This document shows, piece by piece, positions 48,715 through 60,364 of a stretch of 64,000 nt of DNA. Source of the stretch: Pinus tabuliformis (Eukaryota > Streptophyta > Pinopsida > Pinales > Pinaceae); contig CM062808.1 of assembly GCA_031772625.1 (NCBI GenBank), positions 475,723,655 to 475,787,654 on the forward strand, read 5' to 3'. The notes beneath the pieces are model-generated. The model saw only the letters and a program-made list of their open reading frames with translations, made no database searches and was not told the origin of the DNA. Position 1 is the stretch's first letter. Each line of letters opens with the position of its first letter. The translations under genes and the position numbers were made by a program.

Positions 48715-51700
48715 TGATATCAAAGTATAAATCACACTAGAAACCAGTCAATAGATATTCTCCTTTATAGAGTTAAATTTGCAAATTCAGTGAAGCAATT
48801 TTTCTTTCATGCGAGAAAATGTCCTTCAATGGATTAATATTGAAGTATGCCCTTGAGGGAACCTTGAATTTCATAGCCTGGAATGATAGGATGGAAGTAA
48901 TGCTCGATGATAATGGTGTGTTGGAGTACACCCAAAGTGACATTCCAAAGCCAACAATATCAGATGCACAACAATTAGCCCAGTGGGAAAAGGATCCCAC
49001 AAAAGCTAGGAGGACCATCTTAGAGGGTGTGAGAGACCACATAGTCTCGAAATTATATGGAAAGGAGACTCATTTTTCTATGTGTAAGACACTCACCAAG
49101 ATATTCAAAAATGGTAGTGATTCCAAGAAATTGGCTTTGAGGGACAAGCTCAGAAACATTTGCATGCATAAAGGAGAAACCATTCGAGATTATCTCTCTT
49201 GATTCATTCAGTGTCAAGATGATCTCGAAAAGTTGGAGAAAACATTCCCTCTTCATTTCTAGTGAACCTAGCTCTCCTAGGCCTTGCAAAATCCTGTCAC
49301 AACTACCAAGACTCTGTAAAGGGAAGGAAAAAAATCCAAATTGGGAGAGACTATAGTCTGATCTAGTGCATGAAGAAATTCAGCGAAACACCGGAGAAAG
49401 AGTAATATCCAAATCTGAGGAGGAAGATAATTTTTCCTTGGTTGATAAGGGAAAGAAGGCCCAAAAAAATCCAGGGACCATCCAGAACAATGGCAAGAAG
49501 AAGGACTTGAGCAAGGATAAAAAATTTCACTACCATGAATTTGGGCACTATGAAAAAATGTCTTTGCACAAGAATTCTAACAAGAAGCCTTCAAGAGGAG
49601 TAGGAGGTGAAGCACTTGCCTCAAAATTTGAATTAGACTTCACCCTAATTGCATGCATGGCAAGCACTATAGTGGGGAGTGTGTGCTATCTATATTCAGG
49701 TGCCTCATTCCATATGACAGGATGCAAATAATTCTTCAGTAGCCTAGAGGAGAAGGATCTCCATATGCACGTATAACTCGGGGATGATCAGTGGTATAGT
49801 ACCAAAGGAATTAGAACTTTAACCTTTAAGAGGGAGTCAGACTCCCATATTCATCTGAAAGATGTCTTGTATGTACTTGGGTTGAAGAAGAACTTGATCT
49901 TTGTAGTTGTATTAGAGGATCATGGCTATGATGTTGTTTTCAGTAAGGGGAAATCGTTTCTGAGACATGTAGCTACCATGAAGATTAAACATATTATATT
50001 TCAAGTAAATAATCTTTAAAAAGTTGAGGTGGAATCTCGTGTTGCACTAAGTAGCAAGGAAAGAGATGTGAATATTGGAGATATTGGATAACTCTACCAT
50101 AGACACATGGGACACTTACACCATGGGGCCTTGAAGATCATGTAGCATATTACCACCAGTCACCCAAAATGCACCCTTGACCATCATATTGTCTGCAAGG
50201 GATGCACATTAGGAAAATATGTCAAATCCACCTTCTAGATCCAAGATAGCATAGCTAGATCAATCTTGAGGTGAGTCCACTATGATGTATGTGGACCATT
50301 TTCTACAACCTCTAAAGCAAAACATAGGTATTATGTAATTTTTTTTTATGACTTTTCAAGTAAATGTTGGATCTTCTTCATGAGGAATAAGGATGAAGTT
50401 TTCTCAAAATTTGGTGAATTCAAAGAATTGGTTTAAAAGGAGACTAGTCAGAAACTGAAAGCCATGAGAAGTGATAATGGAGGAGAATATGTTTCTAGCA
50501 CCTTCAAGGAATTTTGTGCCAAATAGGGCATTAAAAAGGAACTGATAACTCCCCATAACCCACAACAAAATGGGGTGGTTGCAAGGAAGAACATAAGTAT
50601 AGTGGGAGCACCAAGAGACATGTTGCATGATTAAAGGTTTCCATTACATCTATGGGCAGAAGAATGCAATGCCGCAATTTATTTTCAGAACAGAGCCCTC
50701 ATAGAATACTTGGCATGATGACACCTGAAGAAGCTTTCTCCAGGAGGAAGCCAGATGCAACTCATTTTAGGATTTCTGGAGCGACTTTGTATTGCCAAGT
50801 CTCCAATGATAACAGGAAGAACATTGAGCCTACAGTTGAGAAGGGAGACTTTGTAGGATACATAGAGACACCACATAACTATAGGGTGTATTTTCCCTCA
50901 CTCGGAGTAACAATAATAAGGAGAGATGTTGAATCTGATGAGGAGAAGGCTATAAGATGCTCTCTAGAGTGATAATTGAGTATCCCACTGAAGGAGTAGT
51001 TGTTAGTTCCAAAGGAGGAGCCTTAGACAAAGCTTTAGGATGTTGTGGAATAGCCACATTCAGAGGAGCGGATAGGAGGCAGAGTAGAGGCACCCACTCA
51101 ACCAAAATCTTGCAGAGAGGGGAGGAAGAGAACCAAAGAAGCTGACAGATTGGTGCAGGATGCACATGAACATGTTGGAGCTCTTTCATCTCAGTGTAGG
51201 AAGAGGAGGTCACCAGATAGATACATTAGGTATATGGCTCTCATGAAAAAATTCATTGAGACAAAGCCTTCTTCATTTAAGGAAGAAATTTCTCAACCAG
51301 TGTGGGTTGATGCCATGATGTAGGAGTATGACTCCATCATGAAGAACAATGTATGGGAGGTGGTGCCAAGACCATAGAACAAGTCAGTAGTTGGTTCCAC
51401 ATGGATCTAAAAATGAAGCATGCAACTAATGGGAGCATCGAGAAGTACAAGGGCAGATTTATGAACAAAGGCTTCTCTCAGGTATAGGGAGTCGACTATG
51501 AGGAAACATTTTCCCTGGTGGCAACATATTCCTCCATCAAAACCATTCTAGCATTATTACGCAGATGGGGTGGAAGATACATCAGATGGATGTGAAGACT
51601 GCCTTTCTCAATGGTGTTGTTGAGGAAGAAATTTTCATAGAGCATCCAGAGGGGTTTGAGACATATGACAGGGAGACACGCATATCTAGACTCAGGAGAG

Positions 51701-51873
51701 CCTTGTATGGTCTCAAACAGGTGCCCTAATCATGGCACACTCGGATTGACACATATCTTAGTGGATTGGGCTTCACCAAAAGTGAAGCAGATGCCAATCT
51801 CTATCATATTGTGGTAGATGGAAATTTGCTTGTCTTGGTTTTGTATGTTAATGACTTGATACTTAGAGGGGAT

Positions 51874-52490
51874 TGTTGAGTATGGAGCATGATTGTTTAG
51901 AGGTCATTGTTTCAACCAGATGTATACCCCAGGAAGTTTGTACACCCCTCCACGCGGGGGGGTGCGGGGGGGACTTGTACACCCCTCCCTGGATGGGGGG
52001 TCTGGGGGCCAACGGTCCCCCAGCAGGGGTTTCGGGGGCAGCGCCCCTAAAGCTAAAAACAGATGTAAAATTTCCTTGTAAACGTATAGTAATTTCTAGT
52101 CAATCTGGGTCGTTCATTAGGCAGATGATCTGACAGTAGAAATTATGTTTAGTTTAGGGTTTTTTTCCCTGGAAGGAAACCCCTCTCTTTGTATGAGGGC
52201 ATTGTATTTGAGGCTATGTAATAGATGTGTATTCTCCGAGCGAGAAGCGGAGAGGTGAGACTGTGAGAGAAAACAGAGGATATTACAGTGGATCTGTTGT
52301 AGGTTGTGTCTCTTCCTTTTGCTGGATAATAGAAAGGAAGGACTGGCTATTCGGGGTGGACGTAGCCCAAACTGGGTGAACCACGTATATTTGTGTCTCT
52401 CTTGTTTTATGTGTTTTATGTGTTTTCTGTGTTTATATTTCTGCAATATTTTATGTGTTCCATTGCTCTATAATATATAATTTTCTAACA
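51874..52490. repeat. Solo LTR inserted in copia C
   Basis: A 617-bp segment with TGTTGAG...TTCTAACA ends, flanked by the perfect 5-bp repeat GGGAT (51869-51873 and 52491-52495). It interrupts the copia RT between sequence that is continuous in copies A and B. No internal region remains, so it is a solo LTR left by LTR-LTR recombination. Its family is not identified. Confidence 0.88.
51945..52060. other. G-rich tract in the solo LTR
   Basis: Runs of five to seven G or C (for example CGCGGGGGGGTGCGGGGGGG and TGGGGGGTCTGGGGGCC) lie within about 100 bp. The pattern allows G-quadruplex or hairpin formation and gives rise to open frames in two phases that are not genes. Confidence 0.6.
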
Positions 52491-53420
52491 GGGATGAGCA
52501 GTTGATCCTCTACTCCAAGGAGGAATTTACAAGATAATTGGAGATGAAAGACATGGGCTTCATGCATCACTTCATTGGGCTGGAAGTATGGCAAGGTGAT
52601 GGTGAGTTTTTTGTGAGTCAGGGGAAGTATGCCTCTGAAATACTTCAAATATTTCACATGAAGAACTGCAAGCCTATGGAAACACCTATAGCTACAAACT
52701 CGAGGGAGTTCTTCTTCAAGAGAGGAAATAGATGCCACCATCTACAGACATCTTGTGGGATCCTTGATGTATCTGGTGAACACAAGGCCCGACATATGCT
52801 ATACAGTTAATCAGTTGAGTCAAGCCATGGTGAATCCTACCAAGTTATATTGGAAGGCAGCAAAACATGCAATGAGGTACCGCATAGGCTCAATCGAGTA
52901 TGGATTATGCTACAGAAGGTCAGAGGAAGTGAAGCTCCAAGGTTTCGGTTATGCAGATTCGTTAGGGAGTTCATTAGGCAAGAAAATTACTTCAAGTGCT
53001 ATCTTCAGTGTTGGGTCTGCAGTTATTTCTAGGTATAGTAGGAAACAAAGGTTTGTGGCACTCACCTCAGCAAAGGTTGAATACATGGCTGAAATTCAAG
53101 AAACATGTGAGACCATATGGATAAGGAAAACACTTGTGGGTACTTTCAATCAGGAAATGCATTCGATAGTGATTCAATGTGATAAGAAGAGTTGTATCAA
53201 ACTTTCTGAGAATCTAATATTTCATAACAAGTCCAAGCACATTGTTATCAAGTACAATCACTTGCAGGATTGAGTGCAAAGGAGAATGATGATGCTATAG
53301 TACATTCCAACTGCAGAGCATGATGCAGATATCTTGACAAAGGCATTTTCAAGAGGCAAATTTGAATTCCATAGGTGCAAGATAAGGGTAGTGCAAGATC
53401 ACTTTCTTGATAAGTGGGAG

Positions 53421-54277
53421 TGTTAAAATTTTAGAAAGAAAGGCTAAATTTGACTTGTACCTTAGTCAAATTTAGTAATTTGATTTCCCACATCAACAAG
53501 ATCACTTGAATTGCAAATAACTTGTGTGACATGGCTTTCGTCTACTAGTTCACTTAATGAATTTGAGTTAGAGGCTAGAAGTAGAGTAGTGCATGAAGTG
53601 ATTGCTAAAATTTAGCAATCTATTTCAGTTATTTTCAGTTTGACTCAATTAATTGAGCTCGAGTACTCAGTTGAGTCAATTATAGGTCAACTGAGTAGTA
53701 AATTTGTTGTTGACTCAAGGATCTCTTAGTTAAACAAATCAATCAACTAAAAATAGCCCATACATGCATGAAAATTCGAATTGCCTAGCTAGAGTGGAGG
53801 AAAAGGCACATTGTAATTTTCAATTATATACTAGTTGAGTGTGCAAACTTGGTAGTTAAGAAGGTGAATCATTCCTTGGGAATTGTTCAAGAAAATAGGA
53901 GAAACTTACAATCTTTTAGGAGCTAATTTTATTGAGGATTGCGAAAGGAAATAAGAGAAATTTGGGGTCTTGAATTGGATAAGTGTTTACCAGAGAAGTA
54001 TAGTTAGCAGGAGAAAAGGTTTACAGTGAAGGTTTTGCTTCAAGATCAAAGCAATACATTGTATTAGTTTCTCACTATCATATGATTAATGAAAAGAAGC
54101 AAAGGTGTTTTCCCCAATTGGGTACCCCTGTAAATCATTGTGTTCTTGTGGTGTTTTAATGGTTGCATGTCATTACATGTGTTTCTAAATTATGATTTCC
54201 ATTAGTAGAGGAAATTTCTAATCTCTTGTTTTCAATTTGAATACATCTGTAGTAGAAAAATTTTATTAATTTCTACA
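53421..54277 (+). repeat. Copia C 3' LTR
   Basis: 857 bp, TGTTAAAATTT...TTTCTACA, visibly more like the 3' LTRs of A and B than its own 5' LTR. Confidence 0.85.
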
Positions 54278-54758
54278 AGTTCCTAGCAAGGTTGTAAAAT
54301 TCCTCGCAAGCTTTGGACAAAATTGGACAAATTGTTTGGCCAGAAAGATGAGCTGAGAGGATATCAACAAGAAATTGATATGATTTATATAGATCCAAAC
54401 CATTTTGATTCCCTATTGGAATTCTTCTAATGATTCATGAATCTTAAGACATAGGTAAAATCTTGTGGGATAAATATGAAGGAGGAACAATTTTTCCTTT
54501 CTATAATTTTTAATCTAGGTCCTTAATTTGTTGTTTCTGTCTCTTATTTCCATACTTCTAAAATCTCCATGGGTAAAAAATGGAATATTCCATGTTTAGG
54601 TTATTTTATTGAGTCCTTGATAACTACGCAGTCTAATATTATATACATTGGGGCTCTTAAGCATTCCAAACCCTAGGCATTTACAATGAAGGATGATAAC
54701 AAGAGAAGTAGAAAACAAGGGATCTTGATCAGATACATGGAGAAAGAATCTAATCGAG

Positions 54759-56483
54759 TGATCTGAAAATGGGGCTCTCAGGATTCTTGTCTAACTTACA
54801 AGAACCTCTCCCACTTCCAAAGCTTTAAATTTTCCCAAGTCTTAATGATTAACCAATGTGGAATTAAGAAATGCTTGAAAATAAGGTGTATGCTTGTATT
54901 TGTTTTCAGCTGATTATTTACTTTAAAATCTGTTGTTTGTGCTGATATGGGAATGTGCTTAAACTAATATATAAATGCATATAACAGTAGTTAAAGCAGC
55001 AGTAAAAACAAACACATAAGACAACAATATAATATGGAGTTCACCCTGATATCTTGGGCTACATCTCCTTGAGCTCTAGTCAACTCGACTAGGCTCCCTG
55101 GGATTATGGCAACAATTCTTTTACAAGTTCCACACTCAACTCCAATGTTTTACACAGGAACATTGGGCTCAGAACACCATCTTATCCCTTGGCTCTTGGA
55201 GCTCTTCGGCTTTCTAGCTCTGGCTCTTGGCTCTAGCTTTGGCTCTTGCTCTGGCTCTTGGCTCTGACTCTAGCTCTGGCTCTTTAGTGCAGGCTCTGGT
55301 TCTAGCTCTCAGCTCTCACTTCTGGCGCTCACTCTGGCTCTTAGCTCTGGCTATGGCTTGCGGCTCTCTGCTCTGGCTTCTCTAAGCTCTTTCTCTCAAC
55401 CTTTGCATGCCTCTATGAGTCGCTCAACCTCCAAGCAACTTCAACAACAATATGCTACTGTCAATTGAGCTCTCTGGCTTTGCGGCTCTGCCTCCAACCT
55501 CTGGTGGCTCTGCCTATTACAATGAGCTCGGCTCTGGTTTCTCTACTTCTAGGTCTGCTTACTGCTTCCTAGGCCACTTTCTTTTTTTCCCCTGCCTTTT
55601 TACTCTATGTTTGTTCGTGGCTTAAAGCCAACCTGTCTCATGATTGTTCACTTCCTCTTCCGTCTCTTTAGATCGCCTACCTCTGTCCGCTTGGAATTCC
55701 CTGCTTCTGCGTCATCGCCACTGTGAAATGTTTCACAGGGAGGTGGCCACTTGTCCCTTCACGAACTGTGCACCAGCTCTTCCTCGATGGTCCATTATTT
55801 TGGTTACTCTATGACATGATTCATCTACCAGCTCAGCGGTCAAATCAAACTTCAAACCTTTATGCATTATGGCTTATTTTCCCTGTCAAATTCAATCATC
55901 CATCGGGTGCAATCTCCACCATTAGATCTAGAGCCTCCAGATCCTACGGTTATCGCTCTTATCGCGCAGATGACTTGCTCGAACATTAGCCTGCGATGAG
56001 ATCGGTTTTCTCTCTCTTTCGCCAGACATGCATCAATCAACGTATGGAATCGCTGGGTCCTCTAACAAACCCGCTTACCGCCCGAAATGCCTCCGATATT
56101 CCACCGGTTTTGGAGCGCGGGACCCACCTTCGGTTTTAGCGCTTTTCCCATGGTTTTCTGGCTTCCCTTATGACTGTGCGCTTGGGGATTTTCCTTCTCG
56201 AGGGGTTTTTCCCAACGATGTGCGATTAGAATCGCGCATCAAAAACAGCCTCCGTTTTCTTATCTGGATTTCCCATTTGCCAGTTTGCGCCACTGCGCTG
56301 TCTCCATGGGCCTCGGACAGTGCACTTCGACTGAGGTCCTCATTGTTCCATGCTGGCTACAAACTATCATTGCTCAGAGTTTATTTCTGATAGGCTTCAA
56401 CATCCACAAGACTTTAAACTTCAGTATGAGTTTTTACAGAGTTCGGGTAGCTTTAAGAGAGTTTAAGGATCCAATTCAGATCA
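54759..56483 (-). repeat. 3' LTR of the G-patch element (1725 bp)
   Basis: Starts TGATCTGAAAATGGGG and ends TTCAGATCA; its first 100 bp and last 230 bp match the short right LTR. It includes a GGCTCT-rich tract. Confidence 0.8.
55185..55395. repeat. GGCTCT-type low-complexity repeat
   Basis: The words GGCTCT, AGCTCT and TGGCTCTTGG recur some 25 times in 210 bp, a degenerate hexamer repeat within the long LTR. Confidence 0.75.
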
Positions 56484-57290
56484 CGCCTTCCCACTAAAGG
56501 AACTTTTGGTCCACCAAAAGACTAATATACTGATATGTGCAGTAAATGAGAGTAACAATACCCTCTTCTTTCAGCCTCCCTACACTTGCCTTCGCAAAAA
56601 TCTCTGACCACTTCCCTTCTTGGATGGGTTGGTCGTCACGGGAAGAGTTGTTTTCCTTCTTGACTTCATGCAGAACTTCTGCTGTGAAGTTTACAGAAGG
56701 TAGTTTGAACTTCTTTTCCTTGATCCTTGATCCAAGGTGGCTCAAACAAATGTGAAGTACATATGCTCCACAAAACTTTCATTTGTACCTGTTTGAAAAG
56801 CTGCCAACAACAACTGTTAACAACAGCAGGCATACAAACAACAACTACATGGGCTAACTCCTGCTTCAAAAAAGAAACAGATTTCACATCTTGTGAACCC
56901 TTCCATGTCTTATATCTGCATACAAATGATTGACTAGATAACAAGCCAATAAAACATGCTTTTAAAACAAATGACCCTTCAGGTCAAGCATGTAGAAAAA
57001 GACCTTTAGGACTCTTTTCCAAAAGATGAAACACTTCATCATTATCTCCATTTTGGAGACCAAGTTAGCTTCTCTCAAGCCAACATTACATGCATCTCAT
57101 GCTCATGCATGCATTCCATCTTTCAACTTTTTCTTCAGTACACTGTACTTTCGAAGCTAAAATGAACATACTGTTGCAGCAATAAAGTGAGTTTCCTACT
57201 CAACTTCTTTCTATTTACCATTTTGGTAAGATCCTGCAACTTGCATTTATTCCACAAAGAAATGCAAACAGATGCATCAAAGGACATGCA
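56484..57290 (-). other. 3' interior of the G-patch element, no recognised domain
   Basis: A minus-strand open stretch at about 56745-56500 (KFKLPSVNFTAEVLHEVKK, WSEIFAKASVGRLKEEG) looks coding-like but matches nothing I recognise. A purine tract, AGTGGGAAGGCG on the minus strand, lies against the left LTR. Confidence 0.4.
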
Positions 57291-58423
57291 GTCTTAATTG
57301 GATAAGAATTCTAACCATTTCTTACCAATCCATTTCAAAGGTCCCTCCTTTGTTTGCACATCAGCATCAATATATGAATCATCCTGAACCACATCAATCA
57401 TGGAATCTTTATTTCCATCCCTACCATTTTCTTTTTCCACCTTCTCCTTCAGCTTTGGTGGAAGCAGTGCTGGATTCAGAGTCCAACACCTTTCAGCAAG
57501 ATGCCCTTGCTTATGGCAGTAAGTGCAACACACGTGCATCCTTTTGACAGCATGATTTTCCTTGTCCTGTGGACCTTTGGCTGCTTGCTTCTTTTCCTTC
57601 AAAAGTTTCTTGTATGTGGCCATCCTCTTCCAACATCTAGAAACATAATGGTTATCCAAACCACAAAAGTAACATGCAATTCCTTTTCCATGCTTTACAA
57701 AATCAAAAGGAATGTGTTTAGAACCAGATTTATACCTGCCTCTTTCACCTTTATTGCCTTCACGAGGAGGTGAAGCAAATGAAAAAGTGGTTCCCTTTGG
57801 AACACCATCACTTTCTTCAAGGCCATAAGAGTTTCCACAACTCTCTGGTTCAAGTATGTGCTTTTGAACACCTGCATCACGCGAATGATGTTTCGAGCTA
57901 TTGCATTCCTCCTTAATACAATCCTCACACTTCTGAGAGGACCTGCAATGAAACTCCTTTTTGGAACTGTTTCAATGGCCTTCATGGTAGCTTTGGAACT
58001 CTCTCCATAAGACTGTCCATAACCAAGACCCAAATACTTAGGCCTTTCCTCAACCATTATTGGCTCAGCAATACCTTGTGCATGTTTGCCCAATCCTTTT
58101 CCTTTATAGCCCATCTTGGACATTAGCTTGGAACCTATGCCTCTGGTATGTTTTTCAAAAGAACCAATATAAGCATTCTTAGAAGAATTTGAATACTTGG
58201 CCAAGGCTTCTTTTGCAACAAAGAGCTGTGATTCCAACTCATGCATCCTTTTTAGGTTCATATTTGCAATATGAAGTTGCCTCTCCATTTCCTGCAATTT
58301 GTCAGAAAGCATCTGCTTCTCTTCCTCCACAGAATTCAACTGCTCTCTAAGTATGTTGCTCTTCCTTCCATCCTCATACATTTCTCTCACCATATCCATC
58401 ATGGTGGACAAGTCTTGCTTCAT
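57290..58423 (-). pseudogene. G-patch / CCHC zinc-knuckle protein region inside the LTR element
   Basis: In minus-strand order: a Met/Glu-rich coiled-coil at about 58420-58190 ([20 protein letters not shown]); a G-patch at about 58150-58010 ([20 protein letters not shown], then GLGYG); and two CCHC knuckles at about 57690-57640 (CYFCGLDNHYVSRCW) and 57545-57495 (CTYCHKQGHLAERCW), separated by a Lys-rich stretch. A G-patch is a Gly-rich RNA-binding or helicase-activating module; CCHC knuckles bind nucleic acid. The mix may be a gag-like nucleocapsid function or a captured host RNA-processing gene. It belongs to a fossil LTR element and is not intact. Confidence 0.7.
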
Positions 58424-58841
58424 GTCTCCATTAAAGGAACTTCAGGAGCAAGAAGAATTTGAGAACTCACTTGTAGAAGTTGTCATTATGCCAATGAACA
58501 AAAGAACTTCAAACAAGATTAATAAAGAGCTTACTCAAGCAACCTTTTGCAACAAACCTCTTGTGCTTCAAGGGTTGCTTTGAGGTCTTTTAGGGATAAG
58601 AAGAATGCCTTCAGCATTTCTTCCTTCTTGTCCTTCCTGGATTGAGCTATTAATAGCTTTCCCTTCACCTCTACAAACTCAAACGATAGTCAGTCTGCAA
58701 ACAAGCATACAATCGATGTGGCAATCAATATTTTACTATCCAAACACCTTTTGGACAAGCAATCTTTGCCCTGTCAATCAAGCATTCTGATACAACCTTC
58801 TTTGAAGGTGGGGCTAATCAATCTTAAGCTCTGATACCCCC

Positions 58842-59165
58842 TGATCTGAAAATGGGGCTCTCAGGATTCTTGTCTAACTTACAAGAACCTCTCCCACTTC
58901 CAAAACTTTAAATTCCCAAGTCTTAATGATTAACCATTTTCTGATCTGGATTTCCCATTTGCTAGTTTACGCCACTGCGTGGTCTCCATGGACCTCGGTC
59001 AGCGCACTTCAACCGAGGTCCTCGTTGTTCCGTGCTGGCTACAAACTGTCATTGTTCAGAGGTTATTTCTGATAGGCTTCGACATCCACAAGACTTTAAA
59101 CTTCGGTATGAGTTTTTACAGAGTTCAGGTAGCTTTAAGAGAGTTCAAGGATCCAATTCGGATCA
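58842..59165 (-). repeat. 5' LTR of the G-patch element (324 bp)
   Basis: Shares both ends with the 1725-bp partner but lacks about 1.4 kb from its middle, including the GGCTCT tract. Confidence 0.8.
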
Positions 59166-60355
59166 TCGAGTAAGGAGAGTATGATCCCCAAGGGAAGAAA
59201 ATCTAAGAAGGAGAGAAAAAAGTGAAACTACTAAATTACATGATTTCATTTGTAGATTTCTTGTATGGTGAAGAAAAATGATCTTATGGCCAAAGTATTT
59301 TAGCATCATAAGCTAGATGACCTCATCCTAGACAATGTCAAGAAGAAGACTAGAGACAAGCCACCAAGGTATCAAGGTATGGGTCATTTTTTAACTTTTA
59401 TTACTTCATTATCTAATAGAAATATTTTAGACTCAATTTTCTCTAATCATTGGAGACATCAAATTATTCTGATTTGGTACCTTACACTAGTCCTACTACA
59501 ACAACTTCTTTGACACCTCTTTCTAAGAGAGATCTTCAAGATGATTTTTCATACTCTTCATACTAGAATGTTTATCATATTTAGTATTTAATTTAGAATT
59601 CCCTAAGAAACACATTTCATTTCTATATCACAAGATACAAAGGGCACATCATACTTTACAAATAGTCGATGAGCTAGTGGGAGAAACTGCCAAGTCACAG
59701 AGAACTAGTTCTTAGTTTTTTGGTACTCCACAAAATGTCACTATTATTGTTAGCAAGTACATGTTCAACCAACAGAAAAAGGATTCGTATATCATGGTAT
59801 AGGGTGGATACAAGGGAAAATATGTGTTGGGGTTTATCAAAAACACCATCCCTTATCACAATAATTACATATTTGACATTGTGTGCATTGTATTTTTAGC
59901 CATGATCTTCTTCCCACTGGGTTTTCCCTCTTTACCTCACCTTTTTCATATTGTGTATTGCATAGGTTGTTTCATGAGTACCTAACATGGCTACAAATTA
60001 GTGGGACTCATTGAATGTTTTATATAGATTTTGTACATGAGTACCAAACATGGCTAAAAATTATTGGGACTCATTTGCTAACATACTATGTGATTATACT
60101 TCGAGTGGGTGTTGAGGTACTTTACACTGAGCATTTCATCAAGACCTCACTTCGGCAATCATTTAATCATATTCCATACATCGTTAGGGGCACATATGAC
60201 CACTTTTCATTCATTACTAGACCTTTCTTTCCATTTAGTATCTTCAACTATTTTAGTAATTTTTTATTTTTATTAAGTCTATTGTTAGTAATGGATGACA
60301 CTTAGGATGACATATGGCAGTGACTAGATAGTGACATGGTGATTTCCTCTACAAC

Positions 60356-60364
60356 TTTTTTTTT
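60356..60364 (-). other. Poly-T run at the edge of R3
   Basis: Nine T at the exact point where R3 loses similarity to R1 and R2. Read on the minus strand this is a poly-A tail, as left by a LINE or processed-transcript insertion. Confidence 0.45.

Larger units (their letters stand above)
47851..54277 (+). mobile_element. Ty1/copia element C (old, broken, carries a solo LTR)
   Basis: Third copy of the same family: 5' LTR 47851-48714, decayed primer site TGATATCAAAG, gag (about 48819-49560), protease (about 49600-50000), integrase (about 50080-50970), RT (about 51290-52720, interrupted by the 617-bp solo LTR), RNase H (about 52755-53273) and 3' LTR 53421-54277. More than ten breaks. The best-preserved gag of the three copies is here. 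Flanks do not show a clear target duplication. Confidence 0.9.
54759..59165 (-). mobile_element. Non-autonomous LTR retrotransposon carrying G-patch and zinc-knuckle sequence
   Basis: A 4407-bp element with ends TGATCTGAAAATGG...TTCGGATCA and perfect flanking repeats TCGAG (54754-54758, 59166-59170). The primer site, read on the minus strand as GGGGGTATCAGAGCTT (58826-58841), is of the initiator-Met type used by copia elements, so the element reads right to left. The left LTR (54759-56483) is 1725 bp; the right one (58842-59165) is only 324 bp because its middle is missing. The 2.36-kb interior has no RT, integrase or protease motif. It encodes a coiled-coil, a G-patch and two CCHC knuckles. 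It is broken, with at least a few interruptions, and is of moderate age. Confidence 0.85.
54278..60354 (+). repeat. R3: copia gag/protease-like relic, third copy (split by an LTR element)
   Basis: Co-linear with R1 and R2 in two parts, 54278-54758 and 59166-60354, the gap being the G-patch LTR element. The left edge joins copia C's 3' LTR through AGTTCCTAGCAAGG. The right edge stops where R1 and R2 go on (after GATTTCCTCTACA), at a run of T. Confidence 0.8.

Noticed and set aside
51873-52133. Open frames with Pro/Gly-rich translation in two phases
   Set aside because: They are produced by the G-rich tract of the solo LTR; no start context or protein family supports them.
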